Positions 45,017-52,866 of a DNA stretch of 64,000 nucleotides are shown here, one piece after another. Each line of letters begins with the position of its first letter. The stretch's first letter is position 1. The position numbers and the translations under genes were made by a program. Source of the stretch: JAOTVV01 sp041602035 (GTDB taxonomy: Bacteria; Gemmatimonadota; Gemmatimonadetes; Gemmatimonadales; GWC2-71-9); NCBI GenBank assembly GCA_041602035.1, contig JBFIHA010000011.1:1-64000 (forward strand), in the 5' to 3' direction. The notes under the pieces are model-generated. The model was given only the letters and a program-made list of their open reading frames with translations. It had not been told where the DNA came from and ran no database searches.

Positions 45017-46342
45017 TTACTTCCGGTCGAAGCGGGCCGTCACAGAACGGCCCTTCAGCGTGAGGCCGTCGAGCCCCGTCCGGGCGGCATCGGCGGCCTC
45101 CGCGCGCACTTCGACCAGGGTGAAACTCTCGCGCAGGTCCACTCTCCCAACCTGATCCTTCGCGAGCCCGGCGGCGTTGATCAGCGCTCCCACCACATCA
45201 CCGGGCCTGAGACCCTCGCGTCGGCCGATGCTCACCCGCAGGTGCACCCACACGGGCACGCCTTCGGGCAGTGACGGACCCTGCGGCTCCGGCGTTTCCC
45301 GCATGGCGAGGAGCGCCGCTGCCACGAGGGCGGGATCGAACTCGTCCAGGAGGGGAGTCAGTGCCAGGAGGCTGTCGTCGAGGGATTCGTGGGTGATGCG
45401 CTCGCGCACGGCGGTGTGGAGCCGCCTCCGGGCGTCGCGGGCTCGGTCGATCTCCGCATGGAGGTGGATGGGGGTCGGCGCCGCCGCGATGCGTCGAAGA
45501 TAGGCCTCCTGCCAGGGACGGACCAAGAGCACGACGCGTCCGGCGACCGCGTGGAGTGCTTCCAGGACCTCGATGGTCGGAAGCTCGACGCCGATCGCAA
45601 GCTCCACTGGTTGGCTCCCGACGTCCGCGCCCACGCGGATCTGATCCTCTTCCAAGTACTCATTCCATCGCGCCGTGGTGGCCGTCGGATCCCAGATCAG
45701 GACCGAGTTGGGGGAGAGACTGTCCAACGTGGTGCGCACGGTGGAACCGAGACGGGATTGCCCCACGATCGCGTACCTTACCGGAATCGTGGGCTCGACG
45801 GGCAGCGTGGTGGTCGTGAGTTTCGGCGCGCGGTGTGCATGGCGGGTGGTGAACGGCGAGATCCTTGCGGCGTCGGAGGTGACGATGAGACGCTGCGCCT
45901 GGGTGCAGTCGCCGAGGATCGCGTCCAGGTGCTCGGTGCCATCCAGGCGCGCGTGGAGCTCCGGCCAGCAGACCACGACGTGTCGGATTCGGTCGAGCCC
46001 AAGTCCCCCGTGCGCCAGCAGTGCCAAGGTCTGTGCGGGGGACGCGAGGAGTGTCGCGACCCGTCCCGCCGCAAGTCGCTGGCGCGTGCGCGCGAGGCCG
46101 CTCGCTTGGTGCACGGGCAGGAGATCGGGACAGGCGTGGGCTTCGGCGGCGAGAGCGTCGGCGGTCGGGAGGTCGGGGACCAGGAGGAGCGTGGCGAGTC
46201 CGGACGACGCTCTGGCTGGGATCTGCTCGAGCAGGGGGCGAGCGACCCAGCCCGCCGGCGGTCCCTCGTAGATGAGGGGATTCCCCGTCTCCAAGGCCGC
46301 GCGGTGCGCGGCATCGAACTTCGGCGCAAACGTCCAGGACAC
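45017..46342 (-). CDS. DEAD-box-helicase-like protein lacking ATPase motifs, with DbpA RNA-binding domain
   Basis: A 441-residue protein. The C-terminal 75 residues (367-441) are a clear DbpA-type RNA-binding domain: VWVHLRVSIGRREGLRPGDV, then RVDLRESFTLVEVRAE and LKGRSVTARF. The rest follows the two-RecA layout, but the Walker A position reads GPPAGWVA (residues 27-34) without Lys, the DEAD position reads CWPE (125-128), SAT reads TSDA, and no HRIGRTGR motif VI is seen. It is therefore probably not an ATP-driven helicase but an RNA-binding relative. GTG 46342 (with GAGGG upstream) is preferred over a TTG at 46360, which has no ribosome-binding site. Confidence 0.7.
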   Translation of the reverse strand: MSWTFAPKFDAAHRAALETGNPLIYEGPPAGWVARPLLEQIPARASSGLATLLLVPDLPTADALAAEAHACPDLLPVHQASGLARTRQRLAAGRVATLLASPAQTLALLAHGGLGLDRIRHVVVCWPELHARLDGTEHLDAILGDCTQAQRLIVTSDAARISPFTTRHAHRAPKLTTTTLPVEPTIPVRYAIVGQSRLGSTVRTTLDSLSPNSVLIWDPTATTARWNEYLEEDQIRVGADVGSQPVELAIGVELPTIEVLEALHAVAGRVVLLVRPWQEAYLRRIAAAPTPIHLHAEIDRARDARRRLHTAVRERITHESLDDSLLALTPLLDEFDPALVAAALLAMRETPEPQGPSLPEGVPVWVHLRVSIGRREGLRPGDVVGALINAAGLAKDQVGRVDLRESFTLVEVRAEAADAARTGLDGLTLKGRSVTARFDRK

Positions 46343-46449
46343 GACGCCCTCGGTTGTCAAAGAAGATCCGGTGGTACGCTCCCCGGAAGCATGGTAGTTT
46401 GCACTCCATCCCGACGCAACGGACGAGCGCCCATGACCCGAGGTTCCCG

Positions 46450-47313
46450 ATGACGCGGTGGTGGAATCAGTTGCTGTCTCGCGTCTATGGCTGGGTCCCC
46501 GCGCTATCGGAACGCGCTGGCCGGCGGCTCCGGCGTGTCGATCAGGTCCCGCTCCCGCGGCTCGCGCCGCTGGCCACGCCGCTGTCGGCGTCGCGGGTCG
46601 GCATCGTCACGGCCGGTGGCGTCCACTTGGCCGCCGACCCACCATTCGACATGCAGGACCCGGAGGGCGACGGGTCGTTTCGGGTCATTCCGGGGGACGT
46701 TGCCGTCGACACGCTCCGCATCACGCACGACTACTACGATCACCGGGCTGCCGATGAGGACGTCAACTGCGTCTTTCCCATCGAACGACTCCGAGAGCTC
46801 GTTGCGGGGGGAGATGTCGGTGCGGTCGCGCCCCGACACGTGGGTCTCATGGGTCATCTGTCCGGTCGCCAGATCGAACGGCTCCTTGGTCGAGGGACCG
46901 ACGCGATCACGAAGCTGTTTGCGACAGATGGCGTCGATTTGGTGCTGACGGTGCCCGGGTGAACGACCTGCCACTGGTCGGTCGGACTGGTCGCCCGAAT
47001 ATTGGAAGCGCGTGGGACGCCGACGGTTTCGTTGGGCGTGGTGCGCAGCATGCTTGAGGGTACCCCGGCACCGCGAAACGTGTTCGTTCCGTTCCGATTG
47101 GGTCAGGTGTTGGGCGAGCCGGGCCACGTGGCGCAACAGCAAGCGGTGTTACGAGCCGCCTTGGGAGCGGTGACGGGTGTCGCCGACTCGGGCGGACTCC
47201 TCGAGCTTCCGTTTCGATGGAAGCGTGGACCCTATCCGGTGCCCATCGGTATCGCCGAGCGGCCATCGGCCTCCATCGACGCACAGCGCGACCTCGACGG
47301 AGTAGGACGGTGA
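46450..47313 (+). CDS. Selenoprotein B-like (GrdB/PrdB family) protein with in-frame TGA read as selenocysteine
   Basis: A 287-residue protein if TGA 46960-46962 is read as Sec171. The frame stays open on both sides and family sequence continues across: before it VGIVTAGGVHL, PPFDMQDPEGDGSFRVIP, LRITHDYYDH, NCVFPIERLRELV and LVLTVPG; after it TTCHWSVGLVARILEARGTP, PRNVFVPFRLGQVLGEP. The site is P-G-U-T-T-C, a UxxC redox motif like that of glycine/sarcosine/betaine and D-proline reductase B subunits. A SECIS-like hairpin starts seven bases after the TGA. Start 46450 has GAGG upstream; the stop overlaps the next GTG. The reaction is unknown; no glycine reductase A or C subunit is nearby. Conventional annotation would split it at 46962 into two pieces. 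Confidence 0.8.
46970..46994 (+). promoter_or_regulatory. SECIS-like hairpin for selenocysteine insertion
   Basis: Bases 46970-46979 pair with 46985-46994: seven Watson-Crick pairs plus two G-U pairs, with one C-C mismatch, around the loop GGTCG (46980-46984). The loop lies 17 bases after the TGA, the same spacing as in Escherichia coli fdhF, whose SECIS loop also contains GGUC. This is what SelB-type recognition needs. Confidence 0.7.
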
Positions 47314-48485
47314 CACGACCTTGGATGGCGTTGGTGGTGGTGTGGCTCCTTGGCAGCGTGGGAGTCACGATGCCGGGGGAGGCGCAGGAACGGGGAGGGA
47401 TACGGTCGCTTGGTGTGCAGCCGGGGATCCTGTCACCGGGACCACTCAACGCGATCACCGACGTGGCGGGGGTTCGCGTGGGTCACGTGACGCGGTCCGA
47501 GGGCGACTCGATCAATACCGGAGTCACGGCGATCTTGCCGCACGGAGGGAACGTCTTCCGGGAGAAGGTTCCGGCCGCCGCAGTAGTCGGGAATGGATTC
47601 GGCAAGTTGGTCGGCTTCACGCAGGTGCAGGAGCTCGGGGAGCTGGAGTCACCCGTGGTGCTGACGTGCACCTTGTGCGTGCCGCGGGCGGCGGACGCGG
47701 TCCTCACGTATCTCCTGGGGCTGCCGGGCAACGAATCCGTGCGGTCGGCAAACCCCGTGGTGGGAGAGACGAACGACGGTTTTCTCAACGACATTCGGCG
47801 CCGCCCGATCCAAGAGCATCACGTGCTCGACGCCATCCTCAGCGCGACAACGGGTCCAGTGGAGCAGGGAAGCGTCGGCGCGGGGCGTGGAACGATGGCG
47901 TTCGGCTGGAAGGGCGGTATTGGCACGGCGAGTCGGATGCTGTCACCGGCGATGGGTGGTTGGACGGTCGGCGCCCTGGTACAGAGCAACTTCGGAGGGG
48001 TACTGAGCATCGCGGGAGCACCGGTCGGGCGGGAGCTGGGACGCTACTACCTGCGTGAGGGCCTCGACAGGGACCGGGACGGTGTCAACCGATCCCGCCC
48101 CGACGCGACGGTCGAGGACCGTGCGGACGGGTCCGTGATGATCGTGCTCGCGACGGACGCGCCGCTCTCGCACCGCAATTTGGAGCGGCTGGCGCGGCGA
48201 GCCCTTGCGGGGCTGGCTCGGACCGGGAGTGCGATGACCAATGGGTCTGGCGACTACGTGATTGCGTTCAGCACCGTGCGCGTCGCCGAGATGCGGCAGG
48301 TGGCCGAGGTGCCGAACGACCTCATGAGCCCGCTATTTCTCGCGGCGCTCGAGGCCACCGAGGAGGCGATCTACAACTCGATGCTCTGTGCCACCACGGT
48401 GCGTGGCCATCGAGGGATTGGCGAGGCCCTGCCCATTGAGGCGACGCTCGAGATTCTCGAGCGCTACGGAGTCGTCCGTCGATGA
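47310..48485 (+). CDS. P1-family peptidase (DmpA/BapA-like, S58), exported
   Basis: A 391-residue Ntn-type aminopeptidase precursor. A signal sequence occupies about residues 1-25. Then come the family blocks GPLNAITDVAGVRVGHVT, VGAGRGTMAFGWKGGIGTASR and the self-processing site DGSVMIVLATDAPL, where Ser275 is the predicted nucleophile released by autocleavage. Relatives release N-terminal D- or beta-amino acids or small L-amino acids. GTG 47310 overlaps the selenoprotein-like stop, and the stop overlaps the next ATG. Confidence 0.88.
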   Translation: MTRPWMALVVVWLLGSVGVTMPGEAQERGGIRSLGVQPGILSPGPLNAITDVAGVRVGHVTRSEGDSINTGVTAILPHGGNVFREKVPAAAVVGNGFGKLVGFTQVQELGELESPVVLTCTLCVPRAADAVLTYLLGLPGNESVRSANPVVGETNDGFLNDIRRRPIQEHHVLDAILSATTGPVEQGSVGAGRGTMAFGWKGGIGTASRMLSPAMGGWTVGALVQSNFGGVLSIAGAPVGRELGRYYLREGLDRDRDGVNRSRPDATVEDRADGSVMIVLATDAPLSHRNLERLARRALAGLARTGSAMTNGSGDYVIAFSTVRVAEMRQVAEVPNDLMSPLFLAALEATEEAIYNSMLCATTVRGHRGIGEALPIEATLEILERYGVVRR

Positions 48486-49711
48486 GTCACGAGTCGCTCA
48501 CGCCACCGCTCCGCCTGTCGCGCAACCTCGCGCACGTCGATTCGGATGCGCACCGGGTGCTCGATCGCGAGGTGGAGCGTCGTCGCGTCGCCGGGGACTT
48601 GGTGGCGGACCTGGCGCGGGAGGAGCCGGCGATCGATCCTCCGCGCGGTTCGCTCGAGGCGGCACTGCGGACGCTCCGGGAGGGGTACAGCCACGCGTCG
48701 GCCGCTGGCGGGTTGGAGCTGCGCGCGGCCGCGGCCCGATATCTGTCGTTGCTCTCCGGCGGGCGGCCAGTGAACGCCGATCATGTCGTCGTGTCGGCCG
48801 GAGCCCGACACGCGTGTTTCACCGCGTTCTTCTCGCTCTTCGAGCACGGCGATCACGTGTTGCTCCCCAAGCCCGGGTGGCCGGCGTTCGACGGGCTGGT
48901 CCGGCTCGCGCGGGCCTCACCGGTGGCGATCCAGGGCGACCTGGAGTGGAGCCTCAAGGTGAGTACGCACGATCTCGCAGCCCGGAGTGACGCTCGCACG
49001 GCCGGACTCGTGCTGGCGACACCGGTGAATCCGACTGGCGCTGCGTATACTCGCTCGGAGCTCAAGACGCTCTTCGAGTGGGCACTCGAGCGGAATCTCT
49101 GGATCGTGTGCGACGAGACCTACCGACGGGTCCACTATGGGTCGGGTCCGGCGCCCTCCGCGCTCGATCTGCCCGACGAGCTACTGCAGCGGGCGGTCGT
49201 GGTCACGGGATTGGACGTGTCCCACGGACTGGCAGGTTGGCACGTCGCGGTCGCGCTCGCCCCTGCTGAGGTCAGTCAGGCCATGGCGCGGGTGCAGGAG
49301 CACGCGATGGGGCCGGTGCCCTGGCCAGCGCAACGGGGTGCAGCGGCCGCGTTGGCCGACGACCGCGCCGGCCACGAGCTCTCCCGGTGGCTCGACACGC
49401 TGCGCGCGCATCGAGACGCGGTGGTCGAGTACTTTCGCCGCGAGCTCCCCGGTGTCGAATTCATCGAACCGCTAGGCACGTACTTCTTCTTCTTCCGAGT
49501 GGACGGGTGCTTCAGTGGGTCGATGACCTCGGCGCGAGCGTTCTGTGAGCGGTTGGTGGAAGAGCACGGCGTCGCCCTGGCCCACGGCGGGACGTTCGGC
49601 GACGACCGATGGGCACGGCTCAACTATGCCGTCAGTCATCGCGATATCGAGCGGGGGCTGGAAGGACTGGCCACGTTCGTGCGCAGCCTTGTGGGAGGCG
49701 ACCACACATGA
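48482..49711 (+). CDS. Class I/II aminotransferase-fold protein lacking the PLP lysine
   Basis: A 409-residue fold-type I protein. It keeps NPTG (residues 182-185), the pyridoxal-contacting CDETYRRVHY Asp/Tyr and a C-terminal RLNYA arginine. At the catalytic position, where the family has SK...GWR, it reads SHGLAGWH: His248 replaces the Schiff-base lysine and His254 the phosphate-binding arginine. Ordinary transamination is therefore unlikely; it may bind ligand non-covalently, act as a regulator or catalyse something else. ATG 48482 overlaps the P1 peptidase stop. Confidence 0.8.
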   Translation: MSHESLTPPLRLSRNLAHVDSDAHRVLDREVERRRVAGDLVADLAREEPAIDPPRGSLEAALRTLREGYSHASAAGGLELRAAAARYLSLLSGGRPVNADHVVVSAGARHACFTAFFSLFEHGDHVLLPKPGWPAFDGLVRLARASPVAIQGDLEWSLKVSTHDLAARSDARTAGLVLATPVNPTGAAYTRSELKTLFEWALERNLWIVCDETYRRVHYGSGPAPSALDLPDELLQRAVVVTGLDVSHGLAGWHVAVALAPAEVSQAMARVQEHAMGPVPWPAQRGAAAALADDRAGHELSRWLDTLRAHRDAVVEYFRRELPGVEFIEPLGTYFFFFRVDGCFSGSMTSARAFCERLVEEHGVALAHGGTFGDDRWARLNYAVSHRDIERGLEGLATFVRSLVGGDHT

Positions 49712-50223
49712 GCGAGACGCGTCTGTTTGGCGGGAGGGTCGAGCCGCTCGACGGCGATCTTCCGATACTCACGTACGCGTGGGATGCGGAGACGGAGATC
49801 TTGTCCTGCCGTCTCGACGTCGAGGGCACGCGAGGCTTGACGGGCTCGATCGAGCTGGAAGATGCCCAGGGCGCCGTGGTGACGCTCGATGTCGTTCGCG
49901 GCACGTTGCAGGGACTGGAAGTCGTCATCTGGCCCGAGACCACCCGGACGAGCTTGGAGGTGCCGCTGCCCGGCGAGCGGGGGCGGTTCGTCGTTCCCGC
50001 ACGCCCCTCCCAGCCCGGCATCGCGGTCCTGGAGCTGGATACGGTGCTCTGGGCGGAGGCGACGCCAGACGAGTCCACGATTCACGTCGGCGTCGGGCGC
50101 CGCCGTCCTACGCGGGTTGTCGCGCTCGCCGATCACCTCCTGCTCGCCCTGGACGAGCACGGGGATCTCGCCGGCTTCTGGCTACTGTCCGTCCCGCCGT
50201 TCCCTCAGGAGCGAGAGCTGTGA
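49708..50223 (+). CDS. Hypothetical beta-rich protein
   Basis: A 171-residue acidic, beta-rich protein without signal peptide or membrane span. It reads as a string of short strands (ILSCRLDVEG, TGSIELEDAQG, VVTLDVVRG) and may form a small beta sandwich. No family is recognised. It overlaps its neighbours by four bases on each side (ATGA, GTGA), so it belongs to the same translational unit as the aminotransferase-like and amidohydrolase genes. Confidence 0.65.
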   Translation: MSETRLFGGRVEPLDGDLPILTYAWDAETEILSCRLDVEGTRGLTGSIELEDAQGAVVTLDVVRGTLQGLEVVIWPETTRTSLEVPLPGERGRFVVPARPSQPGIAVLELDTVLWAEATPDESTIHVGVGRRRPTRVVALADHLLLALDEHGDLAGFWLLSVPPFPQEREL

Positions 50224-51881
50224 CTGCCGCACGGCGCGCCCTCTGGTCGGTCGTGGTCCTCGGCTCGCTGACCACATCGCCCGCCGCCGCTCAGGGAGGC
50301 GCCGGAACGGAGGTGCTGAGTAATGCGCGCGTGTGGACCGGCGACGCCGAGCGGCCATGGGCCGAAGCCGTTGCCGTTCATAATGGTCGGGTCATTGCGG
50401 TCGGCAGCGCGGCGGACGTCGCGCGGGTCGTGGGAGCCGCGGCGCGCACCGAGGACCTGAACGGTCGATTCGTGATGCCCGGGTTCATCGATACGCACAC
50501 GCACTTCGAGTCGGCGGGTCGACTCCTGCTCGGCGTCAACCTACTGGATGTGGCGAGCGACACCGGACTTCGCCGTCGGGTGGCCGAGGCGCACGAGCGG
50601 CTGCCGCAGGATGCGTGGATGGTCGGTGGAGACTGGGGCGCCTATGATCTGAGCTCGACTTGGAGGCCGCGCCGAACGCTGCTCGACTCGCTGGTGGGTG
50701 ACCGTCCGGTCGTGCTCACCAAATGGGATCGGTCGCAGTCCGTGGCCAATTCGGCCGCCCTGCGAGCCGCCGGACTGCACACGACCGATCACGACGGTCT
50801 GCTCACGAGCGACGCCGCGGTCCAGGTGCGTGCTGCGATCCCGGCACCGTCGTTCGTGCAGCGACGTGCCGAAGCGGACCTGGCGTTGGCCGATCTGGCA
50901 CGGCACGGCGTCACGACCATCCACGACATTACCGGCGCCGAGCAATTGCGAATGTTCCGGTATCTCCGCGAGCGCGATTCGCTGACGGTTCGGGTCTGCG
51001 CCCGACCGACGCTCGACCACTGGGAGGATCTCGCCGCGGTGGGTATCCAGACCGGCTACGGTGACGAGACGATCTCGATCTGCGGCCTGAAGGGGTTCGT
51101 GGACGGGATCATGGGGAACTCCTCGGCGATGTTCCGTGAACCGTACCGTCATCGGCCCCACCGCAAGGGGCAGTGGCGGGCCATGATGTCCCCCCCGGGA
51201 AACATGCAGCGGCTGATTCTCGAAGCCGATGCGGCGGGTCTGACGCCACACGTGCATGCCATCGGCGACTTGGCGGTCGACACGCTTCTCGATCTCTTCG
51301 AACACGCGATCGTGGTCAATGGACCCAAGGACCGGCGATTCCGCATGATCCACGCGCAGGTCGTGACGTCGGCGGACTTCGAGCGGTTTGGGAGGCTCGG
51401 CATCATCGCCGAGGTGCAGCCCTACCACGCAATCGACGACATGCGATGGATGGAGGAGCGCATCGGTGAGCGCGCGCGCGGCGCGTACGCATTCCGGTCC
51501 CTGGCCAACGGCGGGGCGCTCTTAGTGTTCGGGTCGGATTGGCCGGGCACGAATGCGTCGTGGTACCCAGCCAATCCCGTCTTGGGGATCTATGCCGCCG
51601 TGACACGGCAGAACCTCGACGGCGAGCCCACAGGGGGCTGGTATCCCGAGGAACGCGTGACCGTCCAGGAGGCCCTTGACGCATACACGGTGAACGCGGC
51701 GTATGCCGGGTTCCAGGAGCGCTGGAAGGGTCAGCTGCGTCCCGGCTACGTCGCCGACCTCGTGGTCCTCTCGCACGATCCGTTCGAGGTCCTCCCGGAA
51801 ATGATCAAGGGCATTCGGGTGCTCGGGACGATGGTGGCCGGGCAGTGGGTGTACCGGGCAAGCAGTCGCATGGATCCGTGA
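50220..51881 (+). CDS. Exported amidohydrolase (amidohydrolase_3/YtcJ-like)
   Basis: A 553-residue metal-dependent hydrolase of the YtcJ/COG1574 type. A signal peptide (cut near AAAQG) is followed by the small beta domain (EVLSNARVWTG), the metal motif FIDTHTHFES, a VHAIGDLAVD histidine, a HAQVV histidine and the C-terminal FGSDWPGTNASWYP aspartate, and ends with the returning beta domain (KGQLRPGYVADLVVL). All metal ligands seem present. The substrate is unknown. GTG 50220 overlaps the stop of the preceding gene. Confidence 0.85.
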   Translation: MTAARRALWSVVVLGSLTTSPAAAQGGAGTEVLSNARVWTGDAERPWAEAVAVHNGRVIAVGSAADVARVVGAAARTEDLNGRFVMPGFIDTHTHFESAGRLLLGVNLLDVASDTGLRRRVAEAHERLPQDAWMVGGDWGAYDLSSTWRPRRTLLDSLVGDRPVVLTKWDRSQSVANSAALRAAGLHTTDHDGLLTSDAAVQVRAAIPAPSFVQRRAEADLALADLARHGVTTIHDITGAEQLRMFRYLRERDSLTVRVCARPTLDHWEDLAAVGIQTGYGDETISICGLKGFVDGIMGNSSAMFREPYRHRPHRKGQWRAMMSPPGNMQRLILEADAAGLTPHVHAIGDLAVDTLLDLFEHAIVVNGPKDRRFRMIHAQVVTSADFERFGRLGIIAEVQPYHAIDDMRWMEERIGERARGAYAFRSLANGGALLVFGSDWPGTNASWYPANPVLGIYAAVTRQNLDGEPTGGWYPEERVTVQEALDAYTVNAAYAGFQERWKGQLRPGYVADLVVLSHDPFEVLPEMIKGIRVLGTMVAGQWVYRASSRMDP

Positions 51882-51903
51882 TCGGCGACCCGGTTCCTAG
51901 CAG

Positions 51904-52866
51904 GTGATCGTGACGGACTCGCCGCGCCGACGGCTGATCGCAGCACTGCAGCAGGCAGGTGGGACGGTTGGGGCTGGGGCGATGCTCACGCACGCCCCCC
52001 CGCCGCTCGGGGCGCCGTTCGGACATGCCGACCATGTGGAGGGGGAGCCGGTCCAGGCGATCCCCGTGGGCACCCCGTTGCCACCTCCCGAGCCCATGAC
52101 CTTCATTGACGGCATTCAGCGATACGCGGTCGAAGGCCGGATTGGCCTTGTGCCGATCGTCCGCGGCTACGTTGCCGCCGCCGCCCTGCGGCGCGAGCGC
52201 GGCGAGCTTCAGGTCGTCGATTCCGCGACCCACGAGTTCTTGGTCGTCCCCCTACGCCGACTCACCGCCGCTCAGCGAGCGGTGCTCGAGGGATGTGGAC
52301 TTCCACTGTTCGACTGCACGGCTGGCGAACGGTCGCATCCGATTCTCGACGTGCAACTGGCGGCCAAGATAGTCGAGCATCGTCGAGAGCGGGTCGAGAT
52401 CGACATCACGCGACGCACCGTCGTCGCGGCTCCCGGGACCTGGCTGGTGGTCGACGGTTCCATCGCGGGAATCGACGATCTGAGCGACCACGGCAACCCC
52501 CGGGTGCTCGGCCTCGTCAAGAGCCACGAGACCCAGTTCCTCGACGGCGGCGATCTCGAGGTGGCCCTCACGCTGCCCGCCGGCCATCGGACGAGCGTGT
52601 TTGCACGAACGGCTGGCGAGCGGGCCACGGTCCATACGTGGTATCTTCGACTCTGGCCGTGGGAAGACCACGAGTTGCTCCACGGTCTCGTCCGCATCGA
52701 GCGACCACCGAGCCCAGACAGCGTGGCCGAGGCGACGACCGTGAGCCGCTGGTTGCTGTCTGAACGAGCGCCGCTGTCGGCGCCCGACGGCCGATGGGAT
52801 CGGCTCGTCTATCCGATCCGGCAGGTGGAGACGTACTTGCGCGCGCTCGCAGGAGGTTGGTGGTGA
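51904..52866 (+). CDS. nurA: NurA-like nuclease
   Basis: A 320-residue protein. It shows the pattern of the NurA 5'-3' nuclease fold: a first FIDGIQRY aspartate (Asp69) at the end of a strand, a second LVVDGSIAGIDD (Asp184) and the VLGLVKSHET lysine segment (Lys206). In archaea NurA works with HerA to resect DNA ends. Identification rests on these motifs and on the directly following herA gene, whose GTG overlaps this stop. The start at GTG 51904 is uncertain; GTG 51910 is close by. Confidence 0.7.
   Translation: MIVTDSPRRRLIAALQQAGGTVGAGAMLTHAPPPLGAPFGHADHVEGEPVQAIPVGTPLPPPEPMTFIDGIQRYAVEGRIGLVPIVRGYVAAAALRRERGELQVVDSATHEFLVVPLRRLTAAQRAVLEGCGLPLFDCTAGERSHPILDVQLAAKIVEHRRERVEIDITRRTVVAAPGTWLVVDGSIAGIDDLSDHGNPRVLGLVKSHETQFLDGGDLEVALTLPAGHRTSVFARTAGERATVHTWYLRLWPWEDHELLHGLVRIERPPSPDSVAEATTVSRWLLSERAPLSAPDGRWDRLVYPIRQVETYLRALAGGWW

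Noticed and set aside
46356..46361. TTGACA as a -35 box or as a TTG start of the helicase-like gene
   Set aside because: No -10 at the right distance and no ribosome-binding site before the TTG; GTG 46342 is better.
46354..46962. Stand-alone 202-residue protein ending at TGA 46962
   Set aside because: The same frame continues with family sequence after the TGA and a SECIS-like hairpin follows, so a split gene or pseudogene is less likely than recoding.
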